From positions 1-61,857 of the forward strand of contig JAZGFB010000050.1 in the NCBI GenBank assembly GCA_036479015.1: a DNA stretch of 61,857 nucleotides, written 5' to 3'. Source of the DNA: NVTR01 sp036479015 (GTDB lineage Bacteria > Pseudomonadota > Alphaproteobacteria > Rhodobacterales > Rhodobacteraceae). The notes under the pieces were generated by a model, which ran no database searches, was not told the origin of the DNA, and saw only the letters and a list, made by a program, of their open reading frames with translations. The translations under genes and the position numbers were made by a program. Of this stretch, positions 34,243-43,548 are shown one piece after another; position 1 is the first letter of the stretch; each line of letters starts with the position of its first letter.

Positions 34243-37200
34243 CAATTAGTCTCTGGTGGCGGTGAACGAAAAATATCACGAAAAACACCCGGCGTCAGGA
34301 TGGACAATGGGTTTACGGAAACCTTGGGTTCAGTGCTGCTGCCGCGCAACTTAAAGTTAAAACCAAACAGACCTTCGCCGCGCCGGGAAAAGATTTGTCC
34401 GATACCGTTCAGAAAATAGACAGGCGACACCACGCCCTGCATATTCATGGTTGATGTTTCAAGATCATATACTCCGTCCAGAGAAACCCCCAAGGAAGGC
34501 CCCACCGCACTCGAGCGCACCAAACGAACCGACGTGGGCGTCAGCAAAAATTCTGCTGACACATCTTCAAACAGAATTCCGGTGCCACCAAGTTGCTCCA
34601 AAAGCCCAACAATTGATATTGCCGAAAGCAGCTCGGTCATACCTGGCGCGTTACGAACATTGGTAGAGTTAATCTGCAAATTGCCTTCGTAAACACCATT
34701 TTGCGGCCGCGGGCGCAGAACCAGATCAAGTGATCCGTTTTCCGCATATTGCACCACGCCAGCATTGCGCAGCAAAGCGCCCGCGTTCGTACTTTGGATG
34801 CGAATAGCTGTGCCGTTGGCCTCGGGCACTAGCCGGCCCGTTAGGGGTGTTTTGCCATTCATGCGGGCAGTAAAATTACCGGACAAGCCGCTCGCACTGT
34901 CAAAATCACCTACAAAATCGGTCAACACAATACCCTGTGAAACAATGACACGCTCCAGCGCCAGCGTTATCGGCCCACCTGCCCCGGCAGAAGTTGCAGC
35001 CTTACCGGCAAACGCTGTTTTTCGAATGTCTATCGTGCCGCCTTGCAGATGCACCGAGGGCACCGCCCCTGGTCCACGCCCGCGCAAGATCACCGGGGCA
35101 TCAAGCCAGCCGCCGACACGCAGGCGCGCAAACCTGGCCGTTTCCATCGCGCCCCCCGCTCCCAATGCAACCCGACCGCCAGTGGCGTTTAGCCCACTGG
35201 CCTGAATTTCCAATTTCTCAATCGAAGGCTGCGCGCCAAGCGTTCCGGCCACGCTGAGTGACCCAGATGAATTTTTGGGTTTCACCCAACCGATTTGGCG
35301 AATTTGGATGCCCACCCGGTTCAGATCAGACGTCAGCACGAAACTGGGGGCGACATCCTTATTAAGCAGCAGCTCAAACTGCCCGATCCCGACGCCAGTC
35401 ACAGCGCCTTTTGGCAAGCCTATATTGAATTCTTCAACAAACGCCTGCGATAATTCCACAGTGCCGGTAACCCTACTGGATTTTCCCTGACCCGTTTTCT
35501 GGTGCCAAAGGATATCGGACATGATCTTACCAATATTCATCTTCCCGGCTATCTCAACGCCATCATTATCTGCTGTTAGCTGCAGCGAATTCGCACTTAG
35601 GGCACGCCCCGGGATCAATCTATCGGAATGTATGTCACTTAGGCGGGCAGTGGCCTTATAGCTGACTTCATCCATGCCAATGATCCGCCGCAGCCGAAAG
35701 CCAACCGATGCGTCGAAATCAACCCGGCCATCCGCGACATCGCTGTCAAATGACGCGTTTCGCAGTATTTTAAATGGCGGCGCATTCAAAAGTGACAGGG
35801 CGGCGGTGGCTGTTGAATTTCCTGAAATGCTTACACTTATTGGGGCTGCTTTTACTGTAAAATCCGGTATCTGAACCGTGGCATTGGTTATCTTGACATC
35901 ACCGCCATCGGGCGCGGCAATGACACCATCTTCGATAACCAAAGTAAGGGTATCACCCTCAATGGTGGCATAGCCGCTGGCCTTTGTAATTTCGGGCTGG
36001 GCGTTAATGTAACGCAGTGAAAGGTCGCGAAATTTCCAACCGATATGGCGGCGAATTGGCATGCCTGGCTGTATACGCACCGCAACGTCAATATCGCTTA
36101 GCACAGCTGAGCTAAGCTTTTTTTGCAGCCAATTTCGGGTGTTCGGTGAAAACTCAAGCGGCCAGATTGATAGCAATTTCTGATGCCCAATCTCAGAAAC
36201 ATTAATATCCCCCTGAACAGTCCAGCCGTCACTCCCAGTTGAAACACGTCCATCAGCAACAATTTTTTCATCGCCATCAGCAAGAACAATTTGCCCGAAC
36301 TCAACTGAAAATGGGCTCAGGTTCATCCTGAAATCGGCGGCGCCCTGTTGGAACGAAACACTATTGGCAAATACATTTTCCGGGTGAGCGTTCAGATTTG
36401 ATAGGGTGAACTGTCCAACAAGAACAGACGGCCAGCCGCTTTTGAAATCATTGAGATAGGCATGCCCCTGGGCCACAAGGCTAACCGCAGTTGATTCAAC
36501 AGACACTTCGGTGAAATTGATCTTTTGCAGCTCCGGATCAAAATAGAAATAGGCTTTTGCCGATGTAAAAGGCACCGGCACAACACCAGCTGCGGGCTGC
36601 AACGCCCCCTCCCCCATTTCAAGCGTTCCCGCCAGTGTTGACAATATTCCATCGACACCAAAATCGGCCCGAAGCGCCCCGGAAATCGGCGCGTTCAGCA
36701 CCCCTAAAAAGCTAAGCACCGGTGATTGGATCGCAATGTCACCGGATGTCGCGTTTTTGAATGATGTGCCGATCGACACTTCCGAGCTGCCAAATTTTGT
36801 GCGGATGCCAACCGTTGTCTCTGCCAATTCTTCCGTGCCGTTGAATACATCAAAAGCCACCGATATGTCCAAACCGGTTTCTTCGCGGCGGATTTGCATT
36901 GACCCCTCGGTGATCTGCCAAAGCCGGCCAGACCTGGCGTCCTCTAATGTAATTGTCAGATCATTGGCCGTAAGAAACTGAACTTTATCAAGCGGGCTGT
37001 TCAGGAATGCAGCATCTACCATATCCAGAACATCCGGAAGTGTCCCGGTCGTCCCCAACCCTGATCCAAATGAAACATCAAACCGGCCATCAACCAGCCG
37101 CCGTAATGTCATTTGTGCACCGCTTAGGTTAATAGTTTCTGCCCGTATCTCTTGCTCAAACAGCGCCGCGACAGAAAAGCTGGTCTGAACATCGTTTAGG

Positions 37201-37508
37201 CGCACAATCTCGGCCCCTCGCGCGTCAAAAACCCCCAAGTCGCCCAAAAATATTTTGGGAACCCCAGAGCTTTCAATCTTGAACTGTAAACGACCTAATG
37301 TGATATGGCCGTTTGCAATTCCCGCATTGACCCGGTCAACAAACCGGGCGGCCACCCAATTGGGTGCATTGATGATACGGCCTGACAGCGACATTCCTGC
37401 AAGAAACAAAAGACCAGACAACAGCACGATGCTGACAAGCATCCAAGCGCCAACCCTACCCCGGCGGCGGTTTTTTGGTTTGCTGCCTTTGTCTGGCTGA
37501 CTAAGCAT
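34242..37508 (-). CDS. AsmA/YhdP-like giant envelope protein (DUF3971/AsmA_2)
   Basis: 1088 residues from ATG 37508 (MLSQPDKGSKPKNRRRGRVG); an in-frame ATG 11 codons earlier exists. A basic cytoplasmic N-terminus and one membrane helix (AWMLVSIVLLSGLLFLAGMSL) are followed by about 1000 periplasmic residues of beta-rich repeats. The C-terminal domain is AsmA-like (GNFTARMNGKTPLTGRLVPE, LSAISIVGLLEQLGGTGILFEDVSAEF, YFLNGIGQIFSRRGEGLFGFNF). In the family, TamB/YhdP-like proteins form a bridge for phospholipid transport to the outer membrane; that role here is inference. Translationally linked to queA. No other Tam or Lpt gene nearby. Confidence 0.85.
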   Translation of the reverse strand: MLSQPDKGSKPKNRRRGRVGAWMLVSIVLLSGLLFLAGMSLSGRIINAPNWVAARFVDRVNAGIANGHITLGRLQFKIESSGVPKIFLGDLGVFDARGAEIVRLNDVQTSFSVAALFEQEIRAETINLSGAQMTLRRLVDGRFDVSFGSGLGTTGTLPDVLDMVDAAFLNSPLDKVQFLTANDLTITLEDARSGRLWQITEGSMQIRREETGLDISVAFDVFNGTEELAETTVGIRTKFGSSEVSIGTSFKNATSGDIAIQSPVLSFLGVLNAPISGALRADFGVDGILSTLAGTLEMGEGALQPAAGVVPVPFTSAKAYFYFDPELQKINFTEVSVESTAVSLVAQGHAYLNDFKSGWPSVLVGQFTLSNLNAHPENVFANSVSFQQGAADFRMNLSPFSVEFGQIVLADGDEKIVADGRVSTGSDGWTVQGDINVSEIGHQKLLSIWPLEFSPNTRNWLQKKLSSAVLSDIDVAVRIQPGMPIRRHIGWKFRDLSLRYINAQPEITKASGYATIEGDTLTLVIEDGVIAAPDGGDVKITNATVQIPDFTVKAAPISVSISGNSTATAALSLLNAPPFKILRNASFDSDVADGRVDFDASVGFRLRRIIGMDEVSYKATARLSDIHSDRLIPGRALSANSLQLTADNDGVEIAGKMNIGKIMSDILWHQKTGQGKSSRVTGTVELSQAFVEEFNIGLPKGAVTGVGIGQFELLLNKDVAPSFVLTSDLNRVGIQIRQIGWVKPKNSSGSLSVAGTLGAQPSIEKLEIQASGLNATGGRVALGAGGAMETARFARLRVGGWLDAPVILRGRGPGAVPSVHLQGGTIDIRKTAFAGKAATSAGAGGPITLALERVIVSQGIVLTDFVGDFDSASGLSGNFTARMNGKTPLTGRLVPEANGTAIRIQSTNAGALLRNAGVVQYAENGSLDLVLRPRPQNGVYEGNLQINSTNVRNAPGMTELLSAISIVGLLEQLGGTGILFEDVSAEFLLTPTSVRLVRSSAVGPSLGVSLDGVYDLETSTMNMQGVVSPVYFLNGIGQIFSRRGEGLFGFNFKLRGSSTEPKVSVNPLSILTPGVFRDIFRSPPPETN

Positions 37509-37751
37509 AAAATCGGTTCCGATCTCAATGCAGTGCGACAATATTTGCCGCTACGCGTTCCTGCCGGTAATCCACAAAAACGCCCGACAACACAAGTACA
37601 TGCAGATTATTGCCATTGCCGATCTGCAACAGGAAAATAAATCACACCCTACATAGTGATAATCTGGGCGAATAATCGCCTGTTTTCAACAATTTCTACC
37701 CAATATGGCCAAAAATCTTGCGATCTCACCATCCAGTTTGTAAACAAAGTA

Positions 37752-39134
37752 ATGCCTGTCGCGTTTGGGGATGCATTGGTTGATCAATTGGGTTTGGGTC
37801 TGCGGGGGCAGGGTTTGGTACATAAAATTAAAACACGGTTCAAATCTTTCATTGAACGAAAGTTTCCCGAGAAGCGGTTGTTTCTACGGTCAGAAACTGA
37901 AACCCGATTTGTGCGCCTAAGTTCAGGCAGCCAGATAGTAACCTGGGCAAGCGGTGCATTCTTTGTGCTTTGGTCCATCGGAGCAACAGCGTTCCTCTTT
38001 ATGGACACCATTGGCAGCGGCTCGGTGCGAGAGCAGGCCAAACGTGAACAAACACTATATGAACAACGTCTGAACGACCTGTCCAACGAAAGAGACAGCC
38101 ATGCTGAACATGTTTTACTAGCGCAAAAAAGGTTCAGCGTTGCCCTAGACCAAATATCACGCATGCAATTGGCCTTGCTGGAAAACGAAGACCGCCGCAA
38201 GGAAATGGAAAAGGGCATAGAGGTCATTCAGGCGACACTGCGCCAGACCCTTAAAGAACGTGACCTGGCCATTCACTCAACCGAATTGCTGACAGCACAG
38301 CTCGAAACAGATGCCGATCTAGGCACAGGGCCAGGCGCCAACGCCGATATCGAAAGCACCGTTGACTTTTTGACCGCTGCATTGACAGCTACATCGCAGG
38401 ATCGCGACCTATATAGTGGGCTTGTCGATCAAGCAGAAATTTACACCGCAGAACTTGAACTTAGCCGTAAGCTCTTACTTGAGAAAAACGATAGAATATT
38501 CTCTCAGCTTGAAGATGCCGTAAGCCTGTCTTTGGCGCCATTGGACAAGATGTTTGACGCTGCCGGGATGCCAACAGAACAAATTCTAAGCACTGTCCGG
38601 CAAGGGTATTCTGGGCAAGGCGGCCCACTGATGCCGCTTACATTTTCAACCCGTGGCGAAGAACCAAGCGCTGATGAACTGCGCGCCAACGGTATATTGG
38701 AACGTATGGATCGGGTTAACCTGTACCGTATCGCCGCCGAAAAAACCCCGTTTTCACTGCCCCTCAAATCATCTTTTCGCTATACCAGCGGCTTTGGCCC
38801 AAGATGGGGCCGTCAACATGCCGGTACCGATTTTGCGGCAGGCCATGGTACTAACATCTACGCAACTGCTGATGGCGTTGTCACCTATGCTGGCTGGCAA
38901 TCTGGCTATGGCCGTCTGGTCAAAATTCAACATGAGTTTGGAATTGAAACCCGCTATGCCCACCAAAGCAATATCATCGTGAAAGTTGGACAAAGGGTCT
39001 CGCGCGGAGAGCAAATTGGTGATATGGGAAACTCTGGCAACTCCACCGGCACTCATCTTCACTATGAAATACGTGTCAAAGGCAAGGCCGTAAACCCAAT
39101 GAAGTTTATCAAGGCAGCATCGAATGTTTTCTAA
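37752..39134 (+). CDS. DUF5930/M23 family metallopeptidase
   Basis: About 460 residues if ATG 37752 is used; the frame is open from 37656 and TTG codons further in are possible, so the start is uncertain. SFIERKFPEKRLFLRSETETRFVRLSSG is the Rhodobacterales DUF5930 N-terminus, then one membrane helix (WASGAFFVLWSIGATAFLF), a coiled coil of about 180 residues, and a LytM/M23 domain (about 340-455) with zinc ligands in GRQHAGTDFAAG and THLHYEIRVKG. Such proteins cut peptidoglycan cross-bridges or regulate amidases. The gene overlaps the bactofilin gene by 11 bases, the same pairing as peptidase-bactofilin systems that set cell shape elsewhere. Confidence 0.9.
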   Translation: MPVAFGDALVDQLGLGLRGQGLVHKIKTRFKSFIERKFPEKRLFLRSETETRFVRLSSGSQIVTWASGAFFVLWSIGATAFLFMDTIGSGSVREQAKREQTLYEQRLNDLSNERDSHAEHVLLAQKRFSVALDQISRMQLALLENEDRRKEMEKGIEVIQATLRQTLKERDLAIHSTELLTAQLETDADLGTGPGANADIESTVDFLTAALTATSQDRDLYSGLVDQAEIYTAELELSRKLLLEKNDRIFSQLEDAVSLSLAPLDKMFDAAGMPTEQILSTVRQGYSGQGGPLMPLTFSTRGEEPSADELRANGILERMDRVNLYRIAAEKTPFSLPLKSSFRYTSGFGPRWGRQHAGTDFAAGHGTNIYATADGVVTYAGWQSGYGRLVKIQHEFGIETRYAHQSNIIVKVGQRVSRGEQIGDMGNSGNSTGTHLHYEIRVKGKAVNPMKFIKAASNVF

Positions 39135-39624
39135 GAGCAGAATTAACGAATCAGGACCTGACGGGACTAATACTGAAAAATCAAAATCAGGTGACGCTGC
39201 CAAGTCACCCGTCCCAGATTTCGCCCCCAGTGCGCCAAAGGCCAAGCCAGCGGCGTCGCAATTATCAACAGATCTGGTCATTACCGGTAACATCAAGACC
39301 ACCGGCGACATTCAGATCGAAGGCACAGTAGAAGGCGATATATACGCCCATCTGCTGACCATTGGCGAAGGTGCAACCGTAAAAGGTGAATGCATCGCCG
39401 ATGATGTGGTTGTGAACGGTCGGGTCATTGGCCGGGTTCGTGGCCTAAAGGTGCGCTTAACCTCATCTGCCCGCGTTGAAGGTGACATTATCCACAAAAC
39501 GATCGCCATTGAAAGTGGTGCGCATTTTGAAGGTTCTGTTCAGCGTCAGGATGACCCGCTTAATTCGGGAACAAAACGCGCGGTTGCACAACCGGCTACC
39601 GGTAAAGAGCTGCCGAAAACTTAA
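39124..39624 (+). CDS. Bactofilin
   Basis: 166 residues. Polymer-forming cytoskeletal protein: LVITGNIKTTGDIQIEGTVEGDIYAHLLTIGEGATVKGECIADDV is the right-handed beta-helix core, with further rungs VVNGRVIGRVRGLKVRLTSSARVEGDI. Flanking tails are disordered. The start lies within the end of the M23 peptidase gene, 11 bases before its stop, so synthesis is coupled. Bactofilins scaffold envelope enzymes, and the peptidase is the obvious client. Confidence 0.93.
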   Translation: MFSKSRINESGPDGTNTEKSKSGDAAKSPVPDFAPSAPKAKPAASQLSTDLVITGNIKTTGDIQIEGTVEGDIYAHLLTIGEGATVKGECIADDVVVNGRVIGRVRGLKVRLTSSARVEGDIIHKTIAIESGAHFEGSVQRQDDPLNSGTKRAVAQPATGKELPKT

Positions 39625-39644
39625 GTTTTCGCCACCCCCAAGGC

Positions 39645-40772
39645 TTAGCTTTCGGGCTGCGCCTGGGACCGGGATTTCCCCGATGCATCAAGCGCCAAAG
39701 TCGCCGCCATCAAACCATCAAGATCACCATCCAACACCCCCTGGGTGTCGGATGTTTCATGGTTGGTTCTTAGATCTTTGACCATCTGGTAGGGGTGTAG
39801 AACATAAGACCTGATCTGGTTTCCCCAACCGGCATCCCCCTTGGCTGCATGGGCCTCTTGAATAGACGCATTTCGCCTGTCCAGCTCGATCTGGTACAAT
39901 CTGGATTTCAATGCCGCCATAGCATTTGCCCGGTTCTGGTGTTGTGACTTTTCAGACGACGTGACGACGATACCAGTTGGAATATGGGTGATCCGAACAG
40001 CTGAATCGGTCGTGTTTACATGCTGACCGCCGGCACCGGATGACCGATAGGTATCAACCCTCAGGTCGCTGGGATTGATATCAATATCAATGTTTTCATC
40101 CACCACAGGGTAGACCCAGATTGACGAAAATGATGTGTGGCGCCGGGCGGCAGAATCAAACGGCGAAATCCGAACCAGCCGGTGCACGCCACTTTCAGAC
40201 TTTAGCCAGCCATAGGCATTTTGCCCGGAAATACGGTATGCCGCAGACTTTATTCCAGCCTCTTCGCCAGAGGTTTCTGACAAAAGTTCAACCTTATAGC
40301 CATGCTGCTCAGCCCATCTGATATACATACGGGCCAACATACTTGCCCAGTCACAGCTTTCCGTGCCGCCTGCCCCGGAATTGATCTCAAGAAACGTATC
40401 ATTGCCGTCCGCTTCCCCGTTTAGCAGCGCTTCCAGCTCCTTTTTGGCCGCCATCTCGGCCAGCAACACCAATGCATCTTCGGCCTCTGATATCACCTCT
40501 TGATCATCCTCGGCTTCACCAAGTTCGATAAGCTCGACACTGTCTGACAGTTCGGAGGTAATGGTTTTGCAGGTCTCAACCGCGTCGATCAAAGACTGGC
40601 GCTCCCGCATTAGTTTCTGGGCCCGCTCCTGATCGTTCCACAGGTCGGGGTCTTCAATAATCGCATCAAATTCTTCCAGTCGGTGCGGCGCTGTTTCCCA
40701 ATCTAGCCGCTTTTTCAGCAGCGTCAGCGAACTTTCAATCGCCGCTACGGTATTTGCTGTTTCTGCGCGCAC
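39645..40772 (-). CDS. prfB: Peptide chain release factor 2
   Basis: 375 residues in one uninterrupted frame. Recognises UGA and UAA: the SPF tripeptide is in VRISPFDSAARRH, and the catalytic GGQ in SSGAGGQHVNTTDSA. The programmed +1 frameshift near codon 26 used by enterobacteria is absent; the coding frame runs straight through LKKRLDWETAPHRLEEF. This is normal in alphaproteobacteria and means RF2 autoregulation by frameshifting does not operate here. Lies between mrcA (same strand) and bactofilin (convergent). Confidence 0.96.
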   Translation of the reverse strand: MRAETANTVAAIESSLTLLKKRLDWETAPHRLEEFDAIIEDPDLWNDQERAQKLMRERQSLIDAVETCKTITSELSDSVELIELGEAEDDQEVISEAEDALVLLAEMAAKKELEALLNGEADGNDTFLEINSGAGGTESCDWASMLARMYIRWAEQHGYKVELLSETSGEEAGIKSAAYRISGQNAYGWLKSESGVHRLVRISPFDSAARRHTSFSSIWVYPVVDENIDIDINPSDLRVDTYRSSGAGGQHVNTTDSAVRITHIPTGIVVTSSEKSQHQNRANAMAALKSRLYQIELDRRNASIQEAHAAKGDAGWGNQIRSYVLHPYQMVKDLRTNHETSDTQGVLDGDLDGLMAATLALDASGKSRSQAQPES

Positions 40773-40885
40773 TTTATCATGTCCTGTCTGTGATTTTGCA
40801 ATGTGATATCAACGCCGTGGGGCGCGGACAAGCCTGACTTTAGATATGTCGAATTGGGGAATTTCGCCAACCGGCCCCATTGGCC

Positions 40886-43429
40886 CTAATATAGCCCACC
40901 CGACGAAAGCGTACCAAAATCGGCTTTGTCGGGAACGACAACAATGTCGCCGGTTGATGTTGTGACGGTTGCACCGGCGGCAATGCCATTTTCCGGGATA
41001 AACAGCGGCAGGTTTTGCGACATGGCAAAACCACCATCAAACATCAGCCCAAAAACGGGCTCTTCACCATCCCGGAAATACTCAGCCACCACATATTCGC
41101 CACTCGCATCATCTGGCAAACGCTCACCAGAAAATCTGTCGATCTTGATGAAATGCCCGCCGGGGGGAACTTCAAAATCACCACCGCCATATTTTTCGGT
41201 GGCTTTCTGCATGAATGCGTTGAACACTGGCCCGCAGAATGCCCCACCTGACGCCCCGCGCCCCAGCGATTTTGGCCGATCAAATCCGATGTAGCAACCG
41301 GCGACAATATTTGAAGTGAACCCAACAAACCAAACATCCTTGGCTTCATTGGTGGTGCCTGTCTTGCCGGCAACAGGCACCGGCAGTTGCACCCGGCCCG
41401 CCGCAGTGCCGCGCTGGACAACACCCTGCAACATTGACGTCAGCTGATAGGCGGTAACCGCGTTCATCACCCGCTCACGGTTGGACGTCAGTTCAGGCAT
41501 TTGCCCAGCGGTTAAAACCGCATCATTACAATCTACACAGACCCTTTGGTCATGGCGAAAAATGGTTTTGCCCCATCGGTCCTGCACCCGGTCTACCAAT
41601 GTCGGTTCAACCCGTTCGCCGCCATTGGCAAACATCGCGTAGGCTGCCACCATCTTGAACAGCGTGGTTTCTTCCGCCCCCAGCGCATTGGCCAGGAAAC
41701 GCCCCATACCATCGTAAACGCCAAACCTTTCAGCGTAACCTGCAACCACATCCATCCCGACCTCTTGCGCCAGTCGAATGGTCATCAGATTACGCGACCT
41801 TTCAATTCCGGTGCGCAACGGCGTCGGGCCGTAAAATTTACGCGACGCATTATGGGGCCGCCAAACGCCCTGTGGTGTGTCAATTTCGATGGGGGCATCG
41901 ACGATAATTGTTGCCGGTGTAAAGCCGCTGTCCAGGGCAGAAGCATAGACAAACGGCTTAAAGCTAGAGCCAGGCTGGCGTGCCGCCTGGGTTGCCCGAT
42001 TAAACACCGAAGCCTGATAGGAAAACCCGCCCTGCATTGCCAAAACCCGGCCGGTATTGACGTCCATCGCCATAAAACCGCCCTGTACTTCCGGCACCTG
42101 GCGCAATGTCCAGCGCACAAAAGAACCATCAGCATCCTTGGTCAGTTTTCTGACATGCACAACATCGCCAATTTCTAATAGATCAGAGGCAACCCGTGCA
42201 GTTGCGGCCAAGGAACCATCTTCCAACCTCTTTTTGGCCCAGGTCACATCCTTTGCCGGTATCCAATGGCCATCATCATCTTCAGGGATATTTTCGATAC
42301 CAATGCGGGCATCATTGCTGCCAAGCGATAACACCACAGCCGGGTGCCAACCGGCGATATCGCGGGGGATTATTGCACCCGACAACGCGGCGCGCCAGCT
42401 GGCCTCATCAACCAGTTGCGCACCATCCAGAACGGCAACCCGACCGTGCCAGACCCCCTGTTCACGATCATAGCTTTCCAATTGCGTGCGCAGGGCAAGT
42501 GCGGCTTCTGTCTGCATATCCGGGTCCATAGTGGCCCGAATTGATAACCCACCGCCAAAGAATTCTTCTTTGCCAAAATTTCGGCTCAGCTGACGACGTA
42601 TTTCATCAGTGAAATAGTCCCGCGGCGGCAGCTGGGCGCGAAATGACGGGAAGTCACCGTTTTGCACAGTCAATAATGGTGCGTTTACTGCAAGCTGATA
42701 ACTTGGCTCATCGATATAGCCATTTTCAAACATCTCTCGCAAAGTATTGTTGCGCCAAAACAGTGCATCGTCCAGGTTGCGCACCGGGTGCCGGTTTGAT
42801 GGCGATTTTGGCAAAGATGCCAAATATGCCGCCTCTTGCGGCGACAGTTCACCCAATGTCTTGTTAAAATATGTCTGGGCCGCAGCTGTGACACCAAAAC
42901 TATTTTGCCCCAGGAAAATTTCATTCAGGTAAAGCTCTAGAATTTGCTCTTTGCTTAAAGTCTGCTCCAGCCTACTTGCCAGGATCAGTTCCTTGATCTT
43001 GCGTTCGGCATTTCGCCCGCCATCAAGCAGGAAATTCTTCATGACCTGCTGGGTGATGGTTGACGCGCCACGAAGCCTGTTGCCCCGGGCCGCATCAATT
43101 GCCGCCGATACCATGCCGCGCGGGTCATAGCCTTTGTGGCTGTAAAAATTCTTATCCTCAGCCGAAATAAACGCATGTTTAACAAGGGCAGGTATTTCAC
43201 TGGCCTGGGCAAACAATCGCCGCTCGTCAGCGAACTCATCAATGATCCGCCCTTCACCGGAATATATACGACTGATCGTGGCCGGGGTGTAGCGCGCCAA
43301 TTGTTCATGGTTGGGCAGATCGCGCCCATACATCCAGAAAACCGCCCCTATCGTCAGGGCCGCCATGAAAGCGCCGATTGTCAGCCAGCTAAATATGCCG
43401 CCAATAAATGATATAATGAACCGTAGCAC
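40886..43429 (-). CDS. mrcA: Penicillin-binding protein 1A
   Basis: 847 residues, bifunctional glycosyltransferase/transpeptidase anchored by one N-terminal membrane helix (about 10-30). GT51 domain: FISAEDKNFYSHKGYDPRG with catalytic Glu and RGASTITQQVMKNFLL. Transpeptidase: active Ser in PGSSFKPFVYASAL, SRN in GIERSRNLMTIRL, KTGTT in VAGKTGTTNEAKD. An OB-like insert lies between the domains. In its class it is the main septal/lateral wall synthase. Upstream at about 120 bp is the amidase gene, same strand, so both may share a transcript. Confidence 0.96.
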   Translation of the reverse strand: MLRFIISFIGGIFSWLTIGAFMAALTIGAVFWMYGRDLPNHEQLARYTPATISRIYSGEGRIIDEFADERRLFAQASEIPALVKHAFISAEDKNFYSHKGYDPRGMVSAAIDAARGNRLRGASTITQQVMKNFLLDGGRNAERKIKELILASRLEQTLSKEQILELYLNEIFLGQNSFGVTAAAQTYFNKTLGELSPQEAAYLASLPKSPSNRHPVRNLDDALFWRNNTLREMFENGYIDEPSYQLAVNAPLLTVQNGDFPSFRAQLPPRDYFTDEIRRQLSRNFGKEEFFGGGLSIRATMDPDMQTEAALALRTQLESYDREQGVWHGRVAVLDGAQLVDEASWRAALSGAIIPRDIAGWHPAVVLSLGSNDARIGIENIPEDDDGHWIPAKDVTWAKKRLEDGSLAATARVASDLLEIGDVVHVRKLTKDADGSFVRWTLRQVPEVQGGFMAMDVNTGRVLAMQGGFSYQASVFNRATQAARQPGSSFKPFVYASALDSGFTPATIIVDAPIEIDTPQGVWRPHNASRKFYGPTPLRTGIERSRNLMTIRLAQEVGMDVVAGYAERFGVYDGMGRFLANALGAEETTLFKMVAAYAMFANGGERVEPTLVDRVQDRWGKTIFRHDQRVCVDCNDAVLTAGQMPELTSNRERVMNAVTAYQLTSMLQGVVQRGTAAGRVQLPVPVAGKTGTTNEAKDVWFVGFTSNIVAGCYIGFDRPKSLGRGASGGAFCGPVFNAFMQKATEKYGGGDFEVPPGGHFIKIDRFSGERLPDDASGEYVVAEYFRDGEEPVFGLMFDGGFAMSQNLPLFIPENGIAAGATVTTSTGDIVVVPDKADFGTLSSGGLY

Positions 43430-43548
43430 CTGTAACCTTTTATCCTTTGCTCGCCCTTCTTATGACATAGTGCAGGCGCACGTCCAATTGAAGCTTTGTT
43501 GATATCTGGCAAATATTAATGGGCGGTGTTTCGCACACTCAACTTGGA

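Noticed and set aside
39645..40772. Programmed +1 frameshift in prfB
   Set aside because: RF2 reads through in one frame from the ATG; no in-frame UGA or slippery CUU is present near codon 26.
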